60,475 nucleotides of DNA from an uncultured Ruminococcus sp. (GTDB taxonomy: Bacteria > Bacillota > Clostridia > Oscillospirales > Acutalibacteraceae), in contig CACWKB010000011.1 in assembly GCA_902761375.1 (NCBI GenBank), forward strand, positions 1 through 60,475. Direction: 5' to 3'. The notes beneath the pieces are model-generated. The model ran no database searches. It was not told the origin of the DNA and saw only the letters and a list, made by a program, of their open reading frames with translations. How positions within the stretch are numbered: position 1 is the stretch's first letter; each line of letters begins with the position of its first letter. Position numbers and translations under genes: made by a program. Positions 15,903 to 25,973 of this stretch are shown here, piece after piece.

Positions 15903-17000
15903 ATGCCGCAACAGGATAAAAAATCAGTCATCAGAGAATTGATCGAGCTCGGAAAGCAGAAGGGTCAGCTCACCACACAGGATATCCTCGACGCTACGGG
16001 CGACCTCGATATCGATCCCGATAAGATAGACAAAATATACGAGAGCATCGAGTCCCAGGGCATCGAGATCGTAGACGATACCGCCGATCTGCAGATCGAG
16101 GATCTCGACCTGAATTTCGAGGAAAACAAGGATGACGACACGGCTTCTCCGTCAGCCGATCCCGGTCTGACCATCGACGATCCCGTCAAGGTCTACCTCA
16201 AGGAGATAGGCAGAGTGCCTCTGCTTACCTCGGAGGAGGAGATCGAGCTCGCTATCCGCATCTCCGACGGCGACGTTGCAGCCAAGCAGCGCCTTTCCGA
16301 AGCAAATCTGCGCCTCGTTGTCAGCATTGCGAAGCGTTATCTCGGCAGAGGAATGCAGTTCCTCGACCTCATTCAGGAGGGCAACCTCGGTCTGATCAAG
16401 GCGGTCGAGAAGTTCGACTACACCAAGGGCTTCAAGTTCTCGACCTACGCCACCTGGTGGATCCGTCAGGCAATCACCAGAGCTATCGCCGATCAGGCGC
16501 GCACCATCCGCATCCCCGTCCATATGGTCGAGACCATCAACAAGGTGAAGAAGGTACAGAGCCAGCTTTTGCACCAGACCGGTCACGAGCCCTCTCCCGA
16601 TGAGATCGCGGAGGAGATCGATATGCCCGTCGACAAGGTGCGCGAGATCATGCGCGTCGCTCAGGAGCCTGTATCGCTCGAGACCCCCATCGGCGAGGAG
16701 GAGGACAGCCATCTCGGAGACTTCATTCCCGACGACGCGGCTCCCGCTCCGGCTGACGCCGCCTCTCACACGATGCTGCGCGAGCAGCTCTCCGACGTGC
16801 TCTCCACCCTGACTCCCCGTGAGGAAAAGGTGCTCCGCCTGCGCTTCGGACTCGAGGACGGAAGAAGCCGCACCCTCGAGGAGGTCGGCAAGGAGTTCAA
16901 CGTCACCCGTGAGCGCATCCGCCAGATCGAGGCGAAGGCGCTTCGCAAGCTCCGCCATCCGTCCCGCAGCAGAAAGCTCAAGGATTACCTCGATTATTAA
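15903..17000 (+). CDS. rpoD: RNA polymerase primary sigma factor (RpoD/SigA)
   Basis: Vegetative sigma factor. The 365-residue protein has region 1.1 (residues 1-80, acidic), region 1.2 ([17 protein letters not shown]), region 2 ([18 protein letters not shown], -10 recognition), region 3 and region 4 ([18 protein letters not shown], -35 recognition). It is co-transcribed with dnaG. Promoters picked in this window with TTGACA/TATAAT-like boxes would be its targets. Confidence 0.98.
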   Translation: MPQQDKKSVIRELIELGKQKGQLTTQDILDATGDLDIDPDKIDKIYESIESQGIEIVDDTADLQIEDLDLNFEENKDDDTASPSADPGLTIDDPVKVYLKEIGRVPLLTSEEEIELAIRISDGDVAAKQRLSEANLRLVVSIAKRYLGRGMQFLDLIQEGNLGLIKAVEKFDYTKGFKFSTYATWWIRQAITRAIADQARTIRIPVHMVETINKVKKVQSQLLHQTGHEPSPDEIAEEIDMPVDKVREIMRVAQEPVSLETPIGEEEDSHLGDFIPDDAAPAPADAASHTMLREQLSDVLSTLTPREEKVLRLRFGLEDGRSRTLEEVGKEFNVTRERIRQIEAKALRKLRHPSRSRKLKDYLDY

Positions 17001-17017
17001 TATTCTTATTTAGAATT

Positions 17018-17413
17018 ATGGTTACATTTGAAGAATGCGCTCAAATGCTCGATGAGATCGCCGACGAAATGCCATATGAGCTGTACCGAGACCTTAACTG
17101 CGGCATTTCGCTGCTTCCGCAGCACAAGGTTCATCCAAAATCACTCCACGGCGAGCTGTATATTTTGGGCGAGTACATACGCAACAGCCTCGGAAACGCC
17201 ATAGTGCTTTACTACGGCTCGATAATGCGCGTTTACGGCAGAAAGAGCAGGGAAGAGCTCTACGACGCGCTCGCGCATATCCTGCACCATGAGGTGCGCC
17301 ATCACAACGAGCATCTCGCCGGCTGCGACGATCTCGGACTGCTCGACGAGAGGCAGATAAACGCTTATCTCGACTCGGGCGGCAAGCGTTTTCCGAAGCT
17401 CGGCGATTTATGA
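17018..17413 (+). CDS. Small zincin-like metallopeptidase family protein
   Basis: A 131-residue protein with HEVRHHNEHLAG at residues 91-102, an HExxH zinc site with a further conserved EHLAG. This matches the minimal-zincin/metallopeptidase family (PF06262-like) found singly in Gram-positives. It has no signal peptide, so it is cytoplasmic. Substrate is unknown. It starts 17 bases after rpoD and is probably in the same transcript. Confidence 0.8.
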   Translation: MVTFEECAQMLDEIADEMPYELYRDLNCGISLLPQHKVHPKSLHGELYILGEYIRNSLGNAIVLYYGSIMRVYGRKSREELYDALAHILHHEVRHHNEHLAGCDDLGLLDERQINAYLDSGGKRFPKLGDL

Positions 17414-17423
17414 TCACTTAATC

Positions 17424-17456
17424 AAGACGCGGTTTTTATGCCGCGTCTTTCTTTAT
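17424..17456 (+). terminator. Terminator of the dnaG-rpoD-zincin operon
   Basis: A 9-bp stem AAGACGCGG / CCGCGTCTT (17424-17432 with 17441-17449) followed by TCTTTAT. Confidence 0.8.
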
Positions 17457-17575
17457 GCAATATGCCCTAAAAATCAACGAATTTTTCTACAGATGAAACA
17501 GCATTATACAATTCTTTTTTCTAAATCAGAATTAAGAAATCTATGAAAGTGTGCTAAAATAAGATGATAGAATAA

Positions 17576-17690
17576 TATGGGCAGCTTTGAATTGCTTTTG
17601 CAGCCCATAGTCACGATTCTTTCATTGCGTATTTTTTTCACCTCCGAGCAACGGCAGCTCATCGGAGGCGCTCACCTATTCAATGGATTT
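17576..17690 (+). other. Structured 5' leader of the pullulanase operon
   Basis: Between the terminator of the previous operon and the first pullulanase lie ~250 bases without a gene. Two potential hairpins precede the ribosome-binding site: ATGGGC(A)GC with GC(A)GCCCAT (17577-17610), and CCTCCGA with TCGGAGG (17641-17647 with 17662-17668). No known riboswitch is recognised. It may be a post-transcriptional control region. Confidence 0.4.
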
Positions 17691-17705
17691 GTAAGGAGGA
17701 TCACC

Positions 17706-20603
17706 TTGCGTTTCAAAAAAATAATAACAGGAGTAATGATTGCAGCTATGATTACCGGAATGTGTGCTACCGAGGCTTCTGCCGAGGGCAAAAAAAAGAC
17801 GAAAAACTACCACGAATACGCGGCTGAGCTCGATAAGACCGCCTATGACGGCAACGATCTCGGCGCCGAGTATTCCAAAAAGAGCACTTCCTTCAAGGTC
17901 TGGGCTCCCAAGGCGTCCTCTGTCAAGGTCAACCTCTATGAGAAGGGCAGCAAGGACGAGGGCGGCAAAAAGCTCAAGACCAAGGATATGACCCTCGACA
18001 AGAGCAACGGCGTTTGGTCGGCTTCAATAAGCGGCGATCTCGAGGGAGTATATTACACCTACTCTGTCAACAACGGCGGAGATGTAAAGGAGACCGCGGA
18101 CATCTACGCCCGGGCGTGCGGCGTGAACGGCAAGCGCTCGATGGTCGTTGACCTTTCCAAGACCGATCCCGAAAACTGGAAGAACGATACTCACGTCATG
18201 GTGTCTCAGCAGACTAACGCCACCGTCTGGGAGATCTCGGTAGCGGATTTCTCGTCCAACGAGAACAGCGGCGTCCAGGAGAGCCACCGCGGAAAATACC
18301 TCGCCTTCACCGAGAGCGGCACCACCGTGGACAGCATCCAGGGCGGCACCGCGACCTGCGTCGATTACCTCAAACGCCTCGGAGTAAAATATGTCCAGAT
18401 AATGCCGATGTACGACTTCGGCTCAGTCGATGAGAGCAAGGACATAATGGAGCAGTACAACTGGGGCTACGATCCGGTCAACTACAACTGTCCCGAGGGC
18501 TCGTATTCCACCGACCCCTATGACGGAAAGGTGAGGATCAAGGAGTGCAAGCAGATGATCCAGGCTCTGCACAACGCCGGCATCGGAGTTATCATGGACG
18601 TGGTCTACAACCACACCTATTCCACCGAATCCTCCTTCCAGTACACCGTTCCCAACTACTACTACCGCATGAACGATGACGGAACGTTCTCGAACGGCTC
18701 GGGCTGCAGCAACGACACCGCCTCCGAGCACCTGATGTTTCGCAAGTTCATGGTCGATTCCGTGACCTACTGGGCAAAGGAATACCACATCGACGGCTTC
18801 CGCTTCGACCTCATGGGTCTGCACGACGTTACTACCATGAACGAGATACGCGCAGCCCTTGATCACCTCTATGACGACGGCTCCGGCGAAAAAATAATCA
18901 TGTACGGCGAGGCGTGGAATATGCCCACAAACGCCGCTCCCGATACTCTGATGGCGAATCAGAGCAACGTCAAGCTTCTCAACAACCGCATCGGCGCCTT
19001 TGACGACACCATCCGCGACGCCATCAAGGGCAGCACCGGAGGCTCCGACGGCGGTTTCATCCAGTCCGGCAGCGGCCGAGCAGCTCTGAAAACGGGCTTT
19101 TTGGGTCAGTGCGGCACAGGCACGGGCTGGGCAAATACTCCGACCCAGTGCGTGAACTACGCCTCCTGCCACGACAACATCTGTCTTTGGGACAAGCTGG
19201 TCGATTCGGTGCTCAAAAACAAGGAGTACCGCCAGCGCAGCGAGGAGCTTATCTCGATGAACAAGCTCTCGGCGGCGATAGTGATGACCGCTCAGGGCAT
19301 ACCGTTCTTCCTCGGCGGCGAGGAATTCGCCCGCAGCAAGGACGGCGACGAGAATTCATATTCCTCCTCGCGCGAGGAAAACCAGCTCGACTGGAGCCTG
19401 CTCAACACAAACAGCGACCTTGTAGAGTATTACCGCGGACTGATAAAGATCCGCGAGGCGTTTGCCGCGCTTTCCGACTACACCGCGATGACCGCTAACA
19501 ACATTACCACGGTCGACGAGCTTCCCTCGGGTGTCTCCGCATATATCATCAACAACACCGAGGACGATAAGTGGAAAAAGCTCTGCGTCGTTTTCAACGG
19601 CTCCGACGAGAAAAAAGACGTCGCCGTTGAGGGCGAGTGGGTGAGGATAGCAGACGAGCTCACCGCGGGTCTGCGCAATCTCGGCGAATGCGCGGGCAGC
19701 GTTTCCGTAAAGCCCCATTCCGCCGCGATCCTCGTCGACAAAAAAAGCTATGCGAGCGCCGGTATCGAGGACTACGAGGGCGCGCTCGTGGTCAACTACT
19801 ACGACAATAAAACCAAGGAGAAGCTAAAGACCCAGGTCGTCTGCGACGAGCTCGGACGCTCCTATGACATTGAAAACATCGTTTCGGGTCTTAACTATGA
19901 TCTGAAATCCTCCTCGGGCGACGTCTCGGGCGAGTTTTCCGAAAAGACAAGGTACGCCGACGTTTACGTTGAGCCGTATGACGGCAAGATGGCGACCGTG
20001 ACCGTGAAGTTTGTCGACGATATCAACGGTACCGAGCTTGCGGATTCCTATTCGATCCGCAACCGCGAGGGTCAGCAGTATTATACTCCCGTGATCCCGA
20101 CTATCGAGGGCTACAGGCTTGTGCTCGATCAGTTTCCCAAGAACGGAGCCGGACTCATGCCTGCGGGCGAGAGCACCGTCGAGTATAAGTACACCAAGAT
20201 CACCGACGACACCGACCGCAGTGTCTGCATCGTTAACGTCATCTATATGAACGCCATGGGCGAGGTCATCGAGACCGAGACCCTTACGGGCAAGGAAGGG
20301 GAGACCTACACCGCCGAGCAGCATGAGTATGAGGATATGAACCTCATCGAGATACCGCATAATATCCAGGGCGTTTTCTCACCCGAGGAGAACAACGTGC
20401 TCTTCAATTACTCATCGCATCCCGATCCCTTCAAGGGTATGCTGATCGGGGTCGGCATCGCTGCGGGCGTCATCGCCGTGCTTTGCGTCATCTCGGCTGT
20501 ACTCTCGCGCGTAAGGCGCAAGGAAAGGCTCAGAAACAATATGGACATTGTGGATGAAGCCGAAGACGCCGAAAAAGCCGAAAAAGCCGAATTAAGCAGG
20601 TAG
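17706..20603 (+). CDS. Secreted, membrane-anchored type I pullulanase (GH13)
   Basis: Debranches starch and pullulan by cutting alpha-1,6 bonds outside the cell. TTG 17706 follows AAGGAGG by 6 bases and opens a clean signal peptide (LRFKKIITGVMIAAM, cleavage after ATEASA). Next come a CBM48-like domain (~40-150) and the pullulanase catalytic domain with the YNWGYDP motif (251). Its GH13 regions are DVVYNH (Asp298, His303), GFRFDLM (nucleophile Asp368), YGEAW (acid/base Glu402) and CHDN (Asp490). After the catalytic part are three MucBP-like modules, then a transmembrane helix and a basic/acidic tail (~915-965). This leaves the enzyme tethered to the cell. It is paired with the dockerin pullulanase 42 bases downstream. 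Confidence 0.93.
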   Translation: MRFKKIITGVMIAAMITGMCATEASAEGKKKTKNYHEYAAELDKTAYDGNDLGAEYSKKSTSFKVWAPKASSVKVNLYEKGSKDEGGKKLKTKDMTLDKSNGVWSASISGDLEGVYYTYSVNNGGDVKETADIYARACGVNGKRSMVVDLSKTDPENWKNDTHVMVSQQTNATVWEISVADFSSNENSGVQESHRGKYLAFTESGTTVDSIQGGTATCVDYLKRLGVKYVQIMPMYDFGSVDESKDIMEQYNWGYDPVNYNCPEGSYSTDPYDGKVRIKECKQMIQALHNAGIGVIMDVVYNHTYSTESSFQYTVPNYYYRMNDDGTFSNGSGCSNDTASEHLMFRKFMVDSVTYWAKEYHIDGFRFDLMGLHDVTTMNEIRAALDHLYDDGSGEKIIMYGEAWNMPTNAAPDTLMANQSNVKLLNNRIGAFDDTIRDAIKGSTGGSDGGFIQSGSGRAALKTGFLGQCGTGTGWANTPTQCVNYASCHDNICLWDKLVDSVLKNKEYRQRSEELISMNKLSAAIVMTAQGIPFFLGGEEFARSKDGDENSYSSSREENQLDWSLLNTNSDLVEYYRGLIKIREAFAALSDYTAMTANNITTVDELPSGVSAYIINNTEDDKWKKLCVVFNGSDEKKDVAVEGEWVRIADELTAGLRNLGECAGSVSVKPHSAAILVDKKSYASAGIEDYEGALVVNYYDNKTKEKLKTQVVCDELGRSYDIENIVSGLNYDLKSSSGDVSGEFSEKTRYADVYVEPYDGKMATVTVKFVDDINGTELADSYSIRNREGQQYYTPVIPTIEGYRLVLDQFPKNGAGLMPAGESTVEYKYTKITDDTDRSVCIVNVIYMNAMGEVIETETLTGKEGETYTAEQHEYEDMNLIEIPHNIQGVFSPEENNVLFNYSSHPDPFKGMLIGVGIAAGVIAVLCVISAVLSRVRRKERLRNNMDIVDEAEDAEKAEKAELSR

Positions 20604-20645
20604 TTATTTCCGCTTCAGCGGATTTATATTAAAAGGAGGAAAATC

Positions 20646-23600
20646 ATGAGAACTACAAAGAAAATCATTGCGTCCGTTCTCGCGTTATGTATGCTCGGTT
20701 CAACGGGTACGGTAACGGGTTTTGCCGCCGCTTCCGGTGAGGGAGTCGGCGCAGCCAATGCCTATGTTACCGCTGTTGAGGCTATCGACGCGCAGTATAC
20801 CTACGACGGGAACGATCTCGGCGCGACCTACACGCCACAGGGCACATCCTTCAAGCTATGGTCTCCGACCGCCACCAAGGTAATTCTTAACCGTTACGCC
20901 ACCGGCTCCGACAAGGAGAACGGCGCCCAAGAGCTCGGCACCGTTGAAATGGAAAAGCTTAAGGACGGCGGCGGTAACTGGACCGGCGTGTGGACCTGCT
21001 ATGTTTCCGGCGATATCGCTAACACCTACTACACCTATACCGTCACGGCGGCTCATCCCAAGAGCGGCGTGCTGCAGACCGCCGAGACCGAGGACCCCTA
21101 TTCGGTAGCTGTCGGCGTGAACGGCAAGCGCTCGATGGTATGCGACCTTGCCTCCACCGACCCCGAGGGCTGGGATAACGACGGTCACGTGCTTCTCGAC
21201 AATGTCACCGAGAACTCCGTGTGGGAGGTCCACGTAAAGGACTTCTCATGGGACGAGGCTTCGGGCGTCAGCGAGGCTAACCGCGGCAAATATCTCGCCT
21301 TCACCGAGACCGGCACCACGCTCAACGGCGAGGGCAATATCTCCACCTGTATCGACTATCTGAAATCGCTGGGCATCACCACCGTTCAGATCAACCCCTT
21401 CTATGACTTCCAGTCGATCAACGAGGCTGGCAAGGCAGACCAGTTCAACTGGGGCTACGATCCTCAGAACTACAATGTTCCCGAGGGCTCCTACTCCTCG
21501 AACCCCTACGACGGCAACGTCAGAATCAACGAGTGCAAGCAGATGATCAAGGCGCTCCACGACGCGGGTCTCTCCGTCGTTATGGACGTGGTTTACAACC
21601 ACACCTATTCCTGCGGCACCGACAATCCCCTTCAGGCTTCAGTGCCCGATTATTACTTCCGCCTTGACTCCAAGGGCAACTTCTCGAACGGCTCCGGCTG
21701 CGGCAACGAGGTTTCCTCCGAGCGCGCCATGACCAGGAACTACATCGTGCAGTCCTGCCTCTATTGGGTCAACGAGTATCATGTAGACGGCTTCCGCTTT
21801 GACCTCATGGGTCTTATGGACACCGAGACCATGAACATCATCCGTCAGGAGCTCGACAATGTCGATTCTCGTCTTTATATGTGGGGCGAGGGCTGGACAG
21901 GCGGTTCATCCATCTATCCCACCAAGACCTGCACCGGCGCTGAATACATCCAGACCCTCAGAGAGAACTGCGCTGAGGTAGACAGCCGCATCGCGTTCTT
22001 CAACGACAGCATCCGCAACGCCATTAAGGGCGACGTGTTTGAGGCCGCCAAGAAGGGTTATGTAACCGGCACCAACACCTCTTACGCTCAGAACATCCGC
22101 TTCGGCGCTCTTGCCAACACCCGCGACGGCAGCCCCGTTTATGTTGCGAAGGCTCCCTCTCAGACGGTGACCTACGCCGCCTGCCATGACAACCGCACCC
22201 TCTACGATCAGCTCGTACTGGCTGTAGGCAACGCGGATTACGGCAACAGGATCGAAAAGATCGTAAGAATGAACAAGCTCGCCGGCGGCATCGTTTACAT
22301 GTCTCAGGGTATCTCCTTCATCCTCGCGGGCGAGGAGATGTCGCGCACCAAGTTCGGCGACGATAACTCCTACATTTCTCCCGCCTCCATCAACAAGATA
22401 AGCTGGCAGAATCTCGTTGATTACGCCGACGTTGTATCCTACTACCGCGGCCTGATGGAGATCAGAAAGAACTTCAGCCCCCTGACCGCAATGGACAAGA
22501 GCTATGACGGCGCATACATTTTCAACGGCACCGCTTCGCTCACTACCTCCGCCAACCAGGTAGCTTACACCATCACCAACGATAAGGACGGCGAGTGGAA
22601 AAAGCTCGCGGTCATCCATAACGCCGCCGCAAAGGCGATCAACGTCACCCTCAAGGACACCTCCTGCAAGTCATGGGTAATCATCGCCAACGACCAGCAG
22701 GCAGGCGTCAAGAACCTCGGTGAGGTCACCGGCTCCAAGCTCCCCGTAGGCGCTTATTCCACCACCATCGCGGTCGACAAGGAGAGCTTCGACAAGCTGG
22801 CTGTCGCCTCCGACACAGGCACCGTCGAGGTCAAGTATGTATATGACAGAGACGGCAAGGAGATCGCCGATCCCATGATCATCACCGGCAAGATCGGTAC
22901 CGGCTATCAGACCGGTCCGTCCGCCGCCGTTCCCAACACCTACATGGTAGATCATGTTGAGGGCGACGCCGCAGGTGTGTTCACCGAAGATACTCAGACC
23001 GTTAAATATGTTTACACCGACTTTGTTCCCGAGTCGATCAGACTTTACGGCGACATCAACCGCGACGGTTCGATCAATGTAGTTGACGCTACCGATCTCC
23101 AGAAGTTCGTTGCGGGTCTTGCTCCTCAGTATGAGGCGGAATCCGCTAACTTTGACTTCAACTACGACGGCTCCGTAAACGTAGTAGACGCCACCATGCT
23201 CCAGAAGTATGCAGCGGGCTTTGTGCTCTCCACCGGAAAGTACACCGCAACCTACACCTTCGTCGACGCCGACGGCAAGAAGCAGGAGATCATCAAGCCT
23301 GTTGAGAAGGAAGGCAGAGTAGGCGACACCTATGTCACCGACGAATACCGCTTCCTCGGCTTCAGACTCAAGTCCATGCCCGACAACGCGACCGGCAAGA
23401 TCCCGTACGGCGCTCCTGTCATCGTAAACTATGTTTACGAGCAGACCAGCACCGACGTCACCCTGCACGTAAAGCACGGCGGCAGCGAGACCTATGTTCC
23501 TTATCTGTGGCTCTGGGGCTCCGACCTCAGCGGCGCGGATGCCGGAAACTTCTCACCGTCACAGAGCTGGCCCGGCGGACCTATCCCCGAGGGCGAAAAC

Positions 23601-23822
23601 GGCTGGTATGATTACAGCTTCCACTTTGAGGGAATGGGTACCTACAACGTCATCGTCAACGACGGCAGCGATCTCCAGACCATGGACTACAAGGGCTTCA
23701 TCGAAAACGAGATGTGGATCGTGATCGACGACGCAAAGGCCGAGAACAAGGGCGATTACCTCCTGTTCTACGCCGGAAATCCCGACACAGACCCCAACGC
23801 TCCCGTAGTTACAGTCGGATAA
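20646..23822 (+). CDS. Dockerin-containing secreted type I pullulanase (GH13)
   Basis: A 1058-residue paralogue of the preceding enzyme. Signal peptide (residues 1-~29), CBM48-like domain, GH13 catalytic domain with FNWGYDP and active-site Asp386, Glu415 and Asp515. A MucBP-like module follows, then a type I dockerin (802-866) with two calcium-loop repeats, DINRDGSINVVDAT and DFNYDGSVNVVDAT, each followed by LQK..AG. After another MucBP-like module comes a C-terminal starch-binding-like module (~945-1055, aromatic YLWLWGSDLSG and SQSWPGGPIP). There is no membrane anchor. The dockerin implies attachment to a cohesin scaffold, as in the R. bromii amylosome; no cohesin gene is in the window. Confidence 0.95.
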   Translation: MRTTKKIIASVLALCMLGSTGTVTGFAAASGEGVGAANAYVTAVEAIDAQYTYDGNDLGATYTPQGTSFKLWSPTATKVILNRYATGSDKENGAQELGTVEMEKLKDGGGNWTGVWTCYVSGDIANTYYTYTVTAAHPKSGVLQTAETEDPYSVAVGVNGKRSMVCDLASTDPEGWDNDGHVLLDNVTENSVWEVHVKDFSWDEASGVSEANRGKYLAFTETGTTLNGEGNISTCIDYLKSLGITTVQINPFYDFQSINEAGKADQFNWGYDPQNYNVPEGSYSSNPYDGNVRINECKQMIKALHDAGLSVVMDVVYNHTYSCGTDNPLQASVPDYYFRLDSKGNFSNGSGCGNEVSSERAMTRNYIVQSCLYWVNEYHVDGFRFDLMGLMDTETMNIIRQELDNVDSRLYMWGEGWTGGSSIYPTKTCTGAEYIQTLRENCAEVDSRIAFFNDSIRNAIKGDVFEAAKKGYVTGTNTSYAQNIRFGALANTRDGSPVYVAKAPSQTVTYAACHDNRTLYDQLVLAVGNADYGNRIEKIVRMNKLAGGIVYMSQGISFILAGEEMSRTKFGDDNSYISPASINKISWQNLVDYADVVSYYRGLMEIRKNFSPLTAMDKSYDGAYIFNGTASLTTSANQVAYTITNDKDGEWKKLAVIHNAAAKAINVTLKDTSCKSWVIIANDQQAGVKNLGEVTGSKLPVGAYSTTIAVDKESFDKLAVASDTGTVEVKYVYDRDGKEIADPMIITGKIGTGYQTGPSAAVPNTYMVDHVEGDAAGVFTEDTQTVKYVYTDFVPESIRLYGDINRDGSINVVDATDLQKFVAGLAPQYEAESANFDFNYDGSVNVVDATMLQKYAAGFVLSTGKYTATYTFVDADGKKQEIIKPVEKEGRVGDTYVTDEYRFLGFRLKSMPDNATGKIPYGAPVIVNYVYEQTSTDVTLHVKHGGSETYVPYLWLWGSDLSGADAGNFSPSQSWPGGPIPEGENGWYDYSFHFEGMGTYNVIVNDGSDLQTMDYKGFIENEMWIVIDDAKAENKGDYLLFYAGNPDTDPNAPVVTVG

Positions 23823-23842
23823 AAATTCCATAATAACGCACT

Positions 23843-23872
23843 TAGGGCGGCTCAAACGAGCCGCCCTATTTA
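23843..23872. terminator. Bidirectional terminator after the pullulanase pair
   Basis: An 11-bp perfect stem TAGGGCGGCTC / GAGCCGCCCTA (23843-23853 with 23858-23868) with an AAAC loop, serving the pullulanases and the convergent histidine kinase. Confidence 0.85.
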
Positions 23873-23890
23873 GCTTTATTCGGTTAATGA

Positions 23891-25192
23891 TTATTTGAAT
23901 ATCACGGTAAAAACGGTTCCGTTTTCCTTGCTGCTTGAAGCCGTGAGTTTTCCGTTCATGCTCTCGACTATGCTCCGGGCTATCGACAGCCCGAGACCGT
24001 AGCCCTTGGTGGTGCGTGACTTTTCGGCGCGGTAGAAGCGGTCAAAGATGTGGCTGAGCTCGTCCTTTTCGAGGACTGCTCCGTAGTCCTTGACCGAGAA
24101 TTCGGTAAACCCCCCGTTTTTGTGCAGGCTGATCGTCACCGTAGTATCCTCGTCGGCGTATTTTACGGCGTTGTCAACAAGGATATGGGTAAGCTGGTTG
24201 AGCTGAGTGGGATTGCCGCGAAGGACGACCCCGCTCTGAATGTCGGCGTCGATCATGACCTGCTTTTCAAAGGCGACCGGCTCAAAGTTCAGTGCGCAGC
24301 CCTCTGCGAGCTCGCTGAAATCGACGTCGCTAAGCTCGACGTTAGCGCTGCCCGCGTCGGATTTGGCGAGGAAGAGCATCTGATCTATAAGCTGCTTCAT
24401 GTGCTGAGCCTCCTCCTCGGTGCTCTCGAGCCACTGCTGTTCGTCGCTTACCTTGGAGTCCTTGTGCGTCATCATAATATTGTTATTCGCCAAAATGACC
24501 GTCAGCGGAGTTTTCAGCTCATGAGAGGCGTCGGCAACGAATTGCTTCTGCTTGGTCCATGCCTCCTTGACGGGCTTGACCGCGATACCGGACAGCCAAA
24601 GGCTGATCAGGAACACCACGATCATGCTTCCGAGAAACAGTCCGCTGTTGAGCAGGACGGCGTTTCTGAGTGAGGTGCTCACGCTGCTGCTGTCCGCGAG
24701 TGCGAGCCTGTAACCGTCGGCGTTTTCACGCTTGCTGAAAACCAGACCCCTGCCGAAGAGGATCCCGCTCTGCTCGCTGTCCTTCACGGCCTCCGAGACC
24801 GCGGCTTTAAGCTCGTCGTCGTCGATGGTGGCGTTCTTTTCAGTGACGTTAAGGATATTGCCGTCCCTGTCGACCTCAACGAGCACATATGAGGAGATCT
24901 CCATAAACGGCTCGTTGCGGCTGCCTCGGTTTCCAATTTTTACGGGCATATCCGCCGTGTCATTCGTCGCCGGAGCAAAGCCGCCGTCAAAGCCTTCGCC
25001 CGATCTGTCTCCGTTCCCGAAGGGCATACCATCCTTTATTTCGACGTCGAGCGCGCGGTTGAGTCCATGCTCGAGCTGTTCCGCGGAGCTTTTGAAGCTG
25101 TTCACGCACAGCGCTGTGAAAACGCCGATCAACAGCACGCCGACCAGCAGCATATTTATAAGTATTATCTGTCGTCTGAGCTTTTTAATCAT
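23891..25192 (-). CDS. Sensor histidine kinase
   Basis: A 433-residue membrane kinase of the OmpR/PhoR type. Two transmembrane helices (~10-30 and ~183-205) flank an extracellular sensor of ~150 residues rich in Gly/Asp/Asn, with no recognised ligand fold. The H-box is DASHELKTPL (phosphorylated His224). The N-box is ILVDNAVKYADE and the G-box is GYGLGLSIARSI. The start overlaps the response-regulator stop by 8 bases. Its likely targets include the divergent VTC/DUF4956 genes (see the repeats at 25921-25993). Confidence 0.95.
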   Translation of the reverse strand: MIKKLRRQIILINMLLVGVLLIGVFTALCVNSFKSSAEQLEHGLNRALDVEIKDGMPFGNGDRSGEGFDGGFAPATNDTADMPVKIGNRGSRNEPFMEISSYVLVEVDRDGNILNVTEKNATIDDDELKAAVSEAVKDSEQSGILFGRGLVFSKRENADGYRLALADSSSVSTSLRNAVLLNSGLFLGSMIVVFLISLWLSGIAVKPVKEAWTKQKQFVADASHELKTPLTVILANNNIMMTHKDSKVSDEQQWLESTEEEAQHMKQLIDQMLFLAKSDAGSANVELSDVDFSELAEGCALNFEPVAFEKQVMIDADIQSGVVLRGNPTQLNQLTHILVDNAVKYADEDTTVTISLHKNGGFTEFSVKDYGAVLEKDELSHIFDRFYRAEKSRTTKGYGLGLSIARSIVESMNGKLTASSSKENGTVFTVIFK

Positions 25193-25862
25193 CGCGGCTC
25201 TCCAATCTGTATCCGACCTTTTTGATCGCCTTTATCTCGCTTGTCGATTGGATGAAGTTCAGCTTGCGGCGCAAAAAGGAGACGTAAGCCTCGACGTTGT
25301 TCGAGCCTGCGTCCGAGTCATAGCCCCAGACCTTGGTGATTATGTCCTCCTTTGAGATGATGATGTCGCGGTTGGCGATAAGCAGCTTCATTATCTCAGC
25401 TTCCTTGAAATTAAGGTGTACGGATTTGCTGCCCTTGCTCAGCATACCCGTAGAGGCATTGAACTGAAAGTCGCCGAACGAGGATTCGTCGAGTATGACC
25501 TCGCCCTTTCTGCGCGTCAGCGCCTTGATCCTCGCCAGCAGCTCCTCGGGAGCAAAGGGCTTGGTCATATAGTCGTCGGCTCCGCTGTCGAGTCCGCTAA
25601 CCTTGTCGCCCACGGTATCCTTGGCGGTCAGCATCAGGATCGGGGTCTGTATCTTGTTTTTCCTCAGCTCGCGCGCGACCGAAAAGCCGTCGCGGAAGGG
25701 GATCATAACGTCGAGTATGATCACGTCGTAGATACCGCTGAGTCCGTATTCCAAGCCGTCCTCGCCGTCGTAAACCACATCCGCCATATATTTTTGTTCG
25801 GTCAAAATCTGTTTCAGAGCGCTTGCCAGGCGCTTTTCATCCTCTACTATCAATATGTTCAT
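25185..25862 (-). CDS. OmpR/PhoB-family response regulator
   Basis: A 225-residue regulator. The receiver domain has acidic VEDE near the N-terminus, phospho-acceptor Asp51 (YDVIILDVMIP) and the conserved Lys in YMTKPFAPEELLARI. The C-terminal winged helix (residues ~125-222) ends in VEAYVSFLRRKL and KKVGYRL, typical of the family. It is co-transcribed with the kinase downstream. Confidence 0.96.
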   Translation of the reverse strand: MNILIVEDEKRLASALKQILTEQKYMADVVYDGEDGLEYGLSGIYDVIILDVMIPFRDGFSVARELRKNKIQTPILMLTAKDTVGDKVSGLDSGADDYMTKPFAPEELLARIKALTRRKGEVILDESSFGDFQFNASTGMLSKGSKSVHLNFKEAEIMKLLIANRDIIISKEDIITKVWGYDSDAGSNNVEAYVSFLRRKLNFIQSTSEIKAIKKVGYRLESRDD

Positions 25863-25891
25863 GCGATCCCTCTTTCCGTTGCTTTTTCATT

Positions 25892-25931
25892 ATTATAGCA
25901 TGATAAATAATAACCGACAAGCCTTAAAAAA
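25892..25931 (-). promoter_or_regulatory. Promoter of the two-component operon with upstream TTTTTTAAGG element
   Basis: On the minus strand TTGTCG (25920-25915) and TATAAT (25897-25892) are 17 bases apart. TTTTTTAAGGC (25931-25921) abuts the -35. The same TTTTTTAAGG occurs at the divergent promoter, which suggests autoregulation by the response regulator. Confidence 0.5.
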
Positions 25932-25973
25932 TCCATAAAGACCAAATAAAAAAGTTTTTTAAAAACTTAAAAG

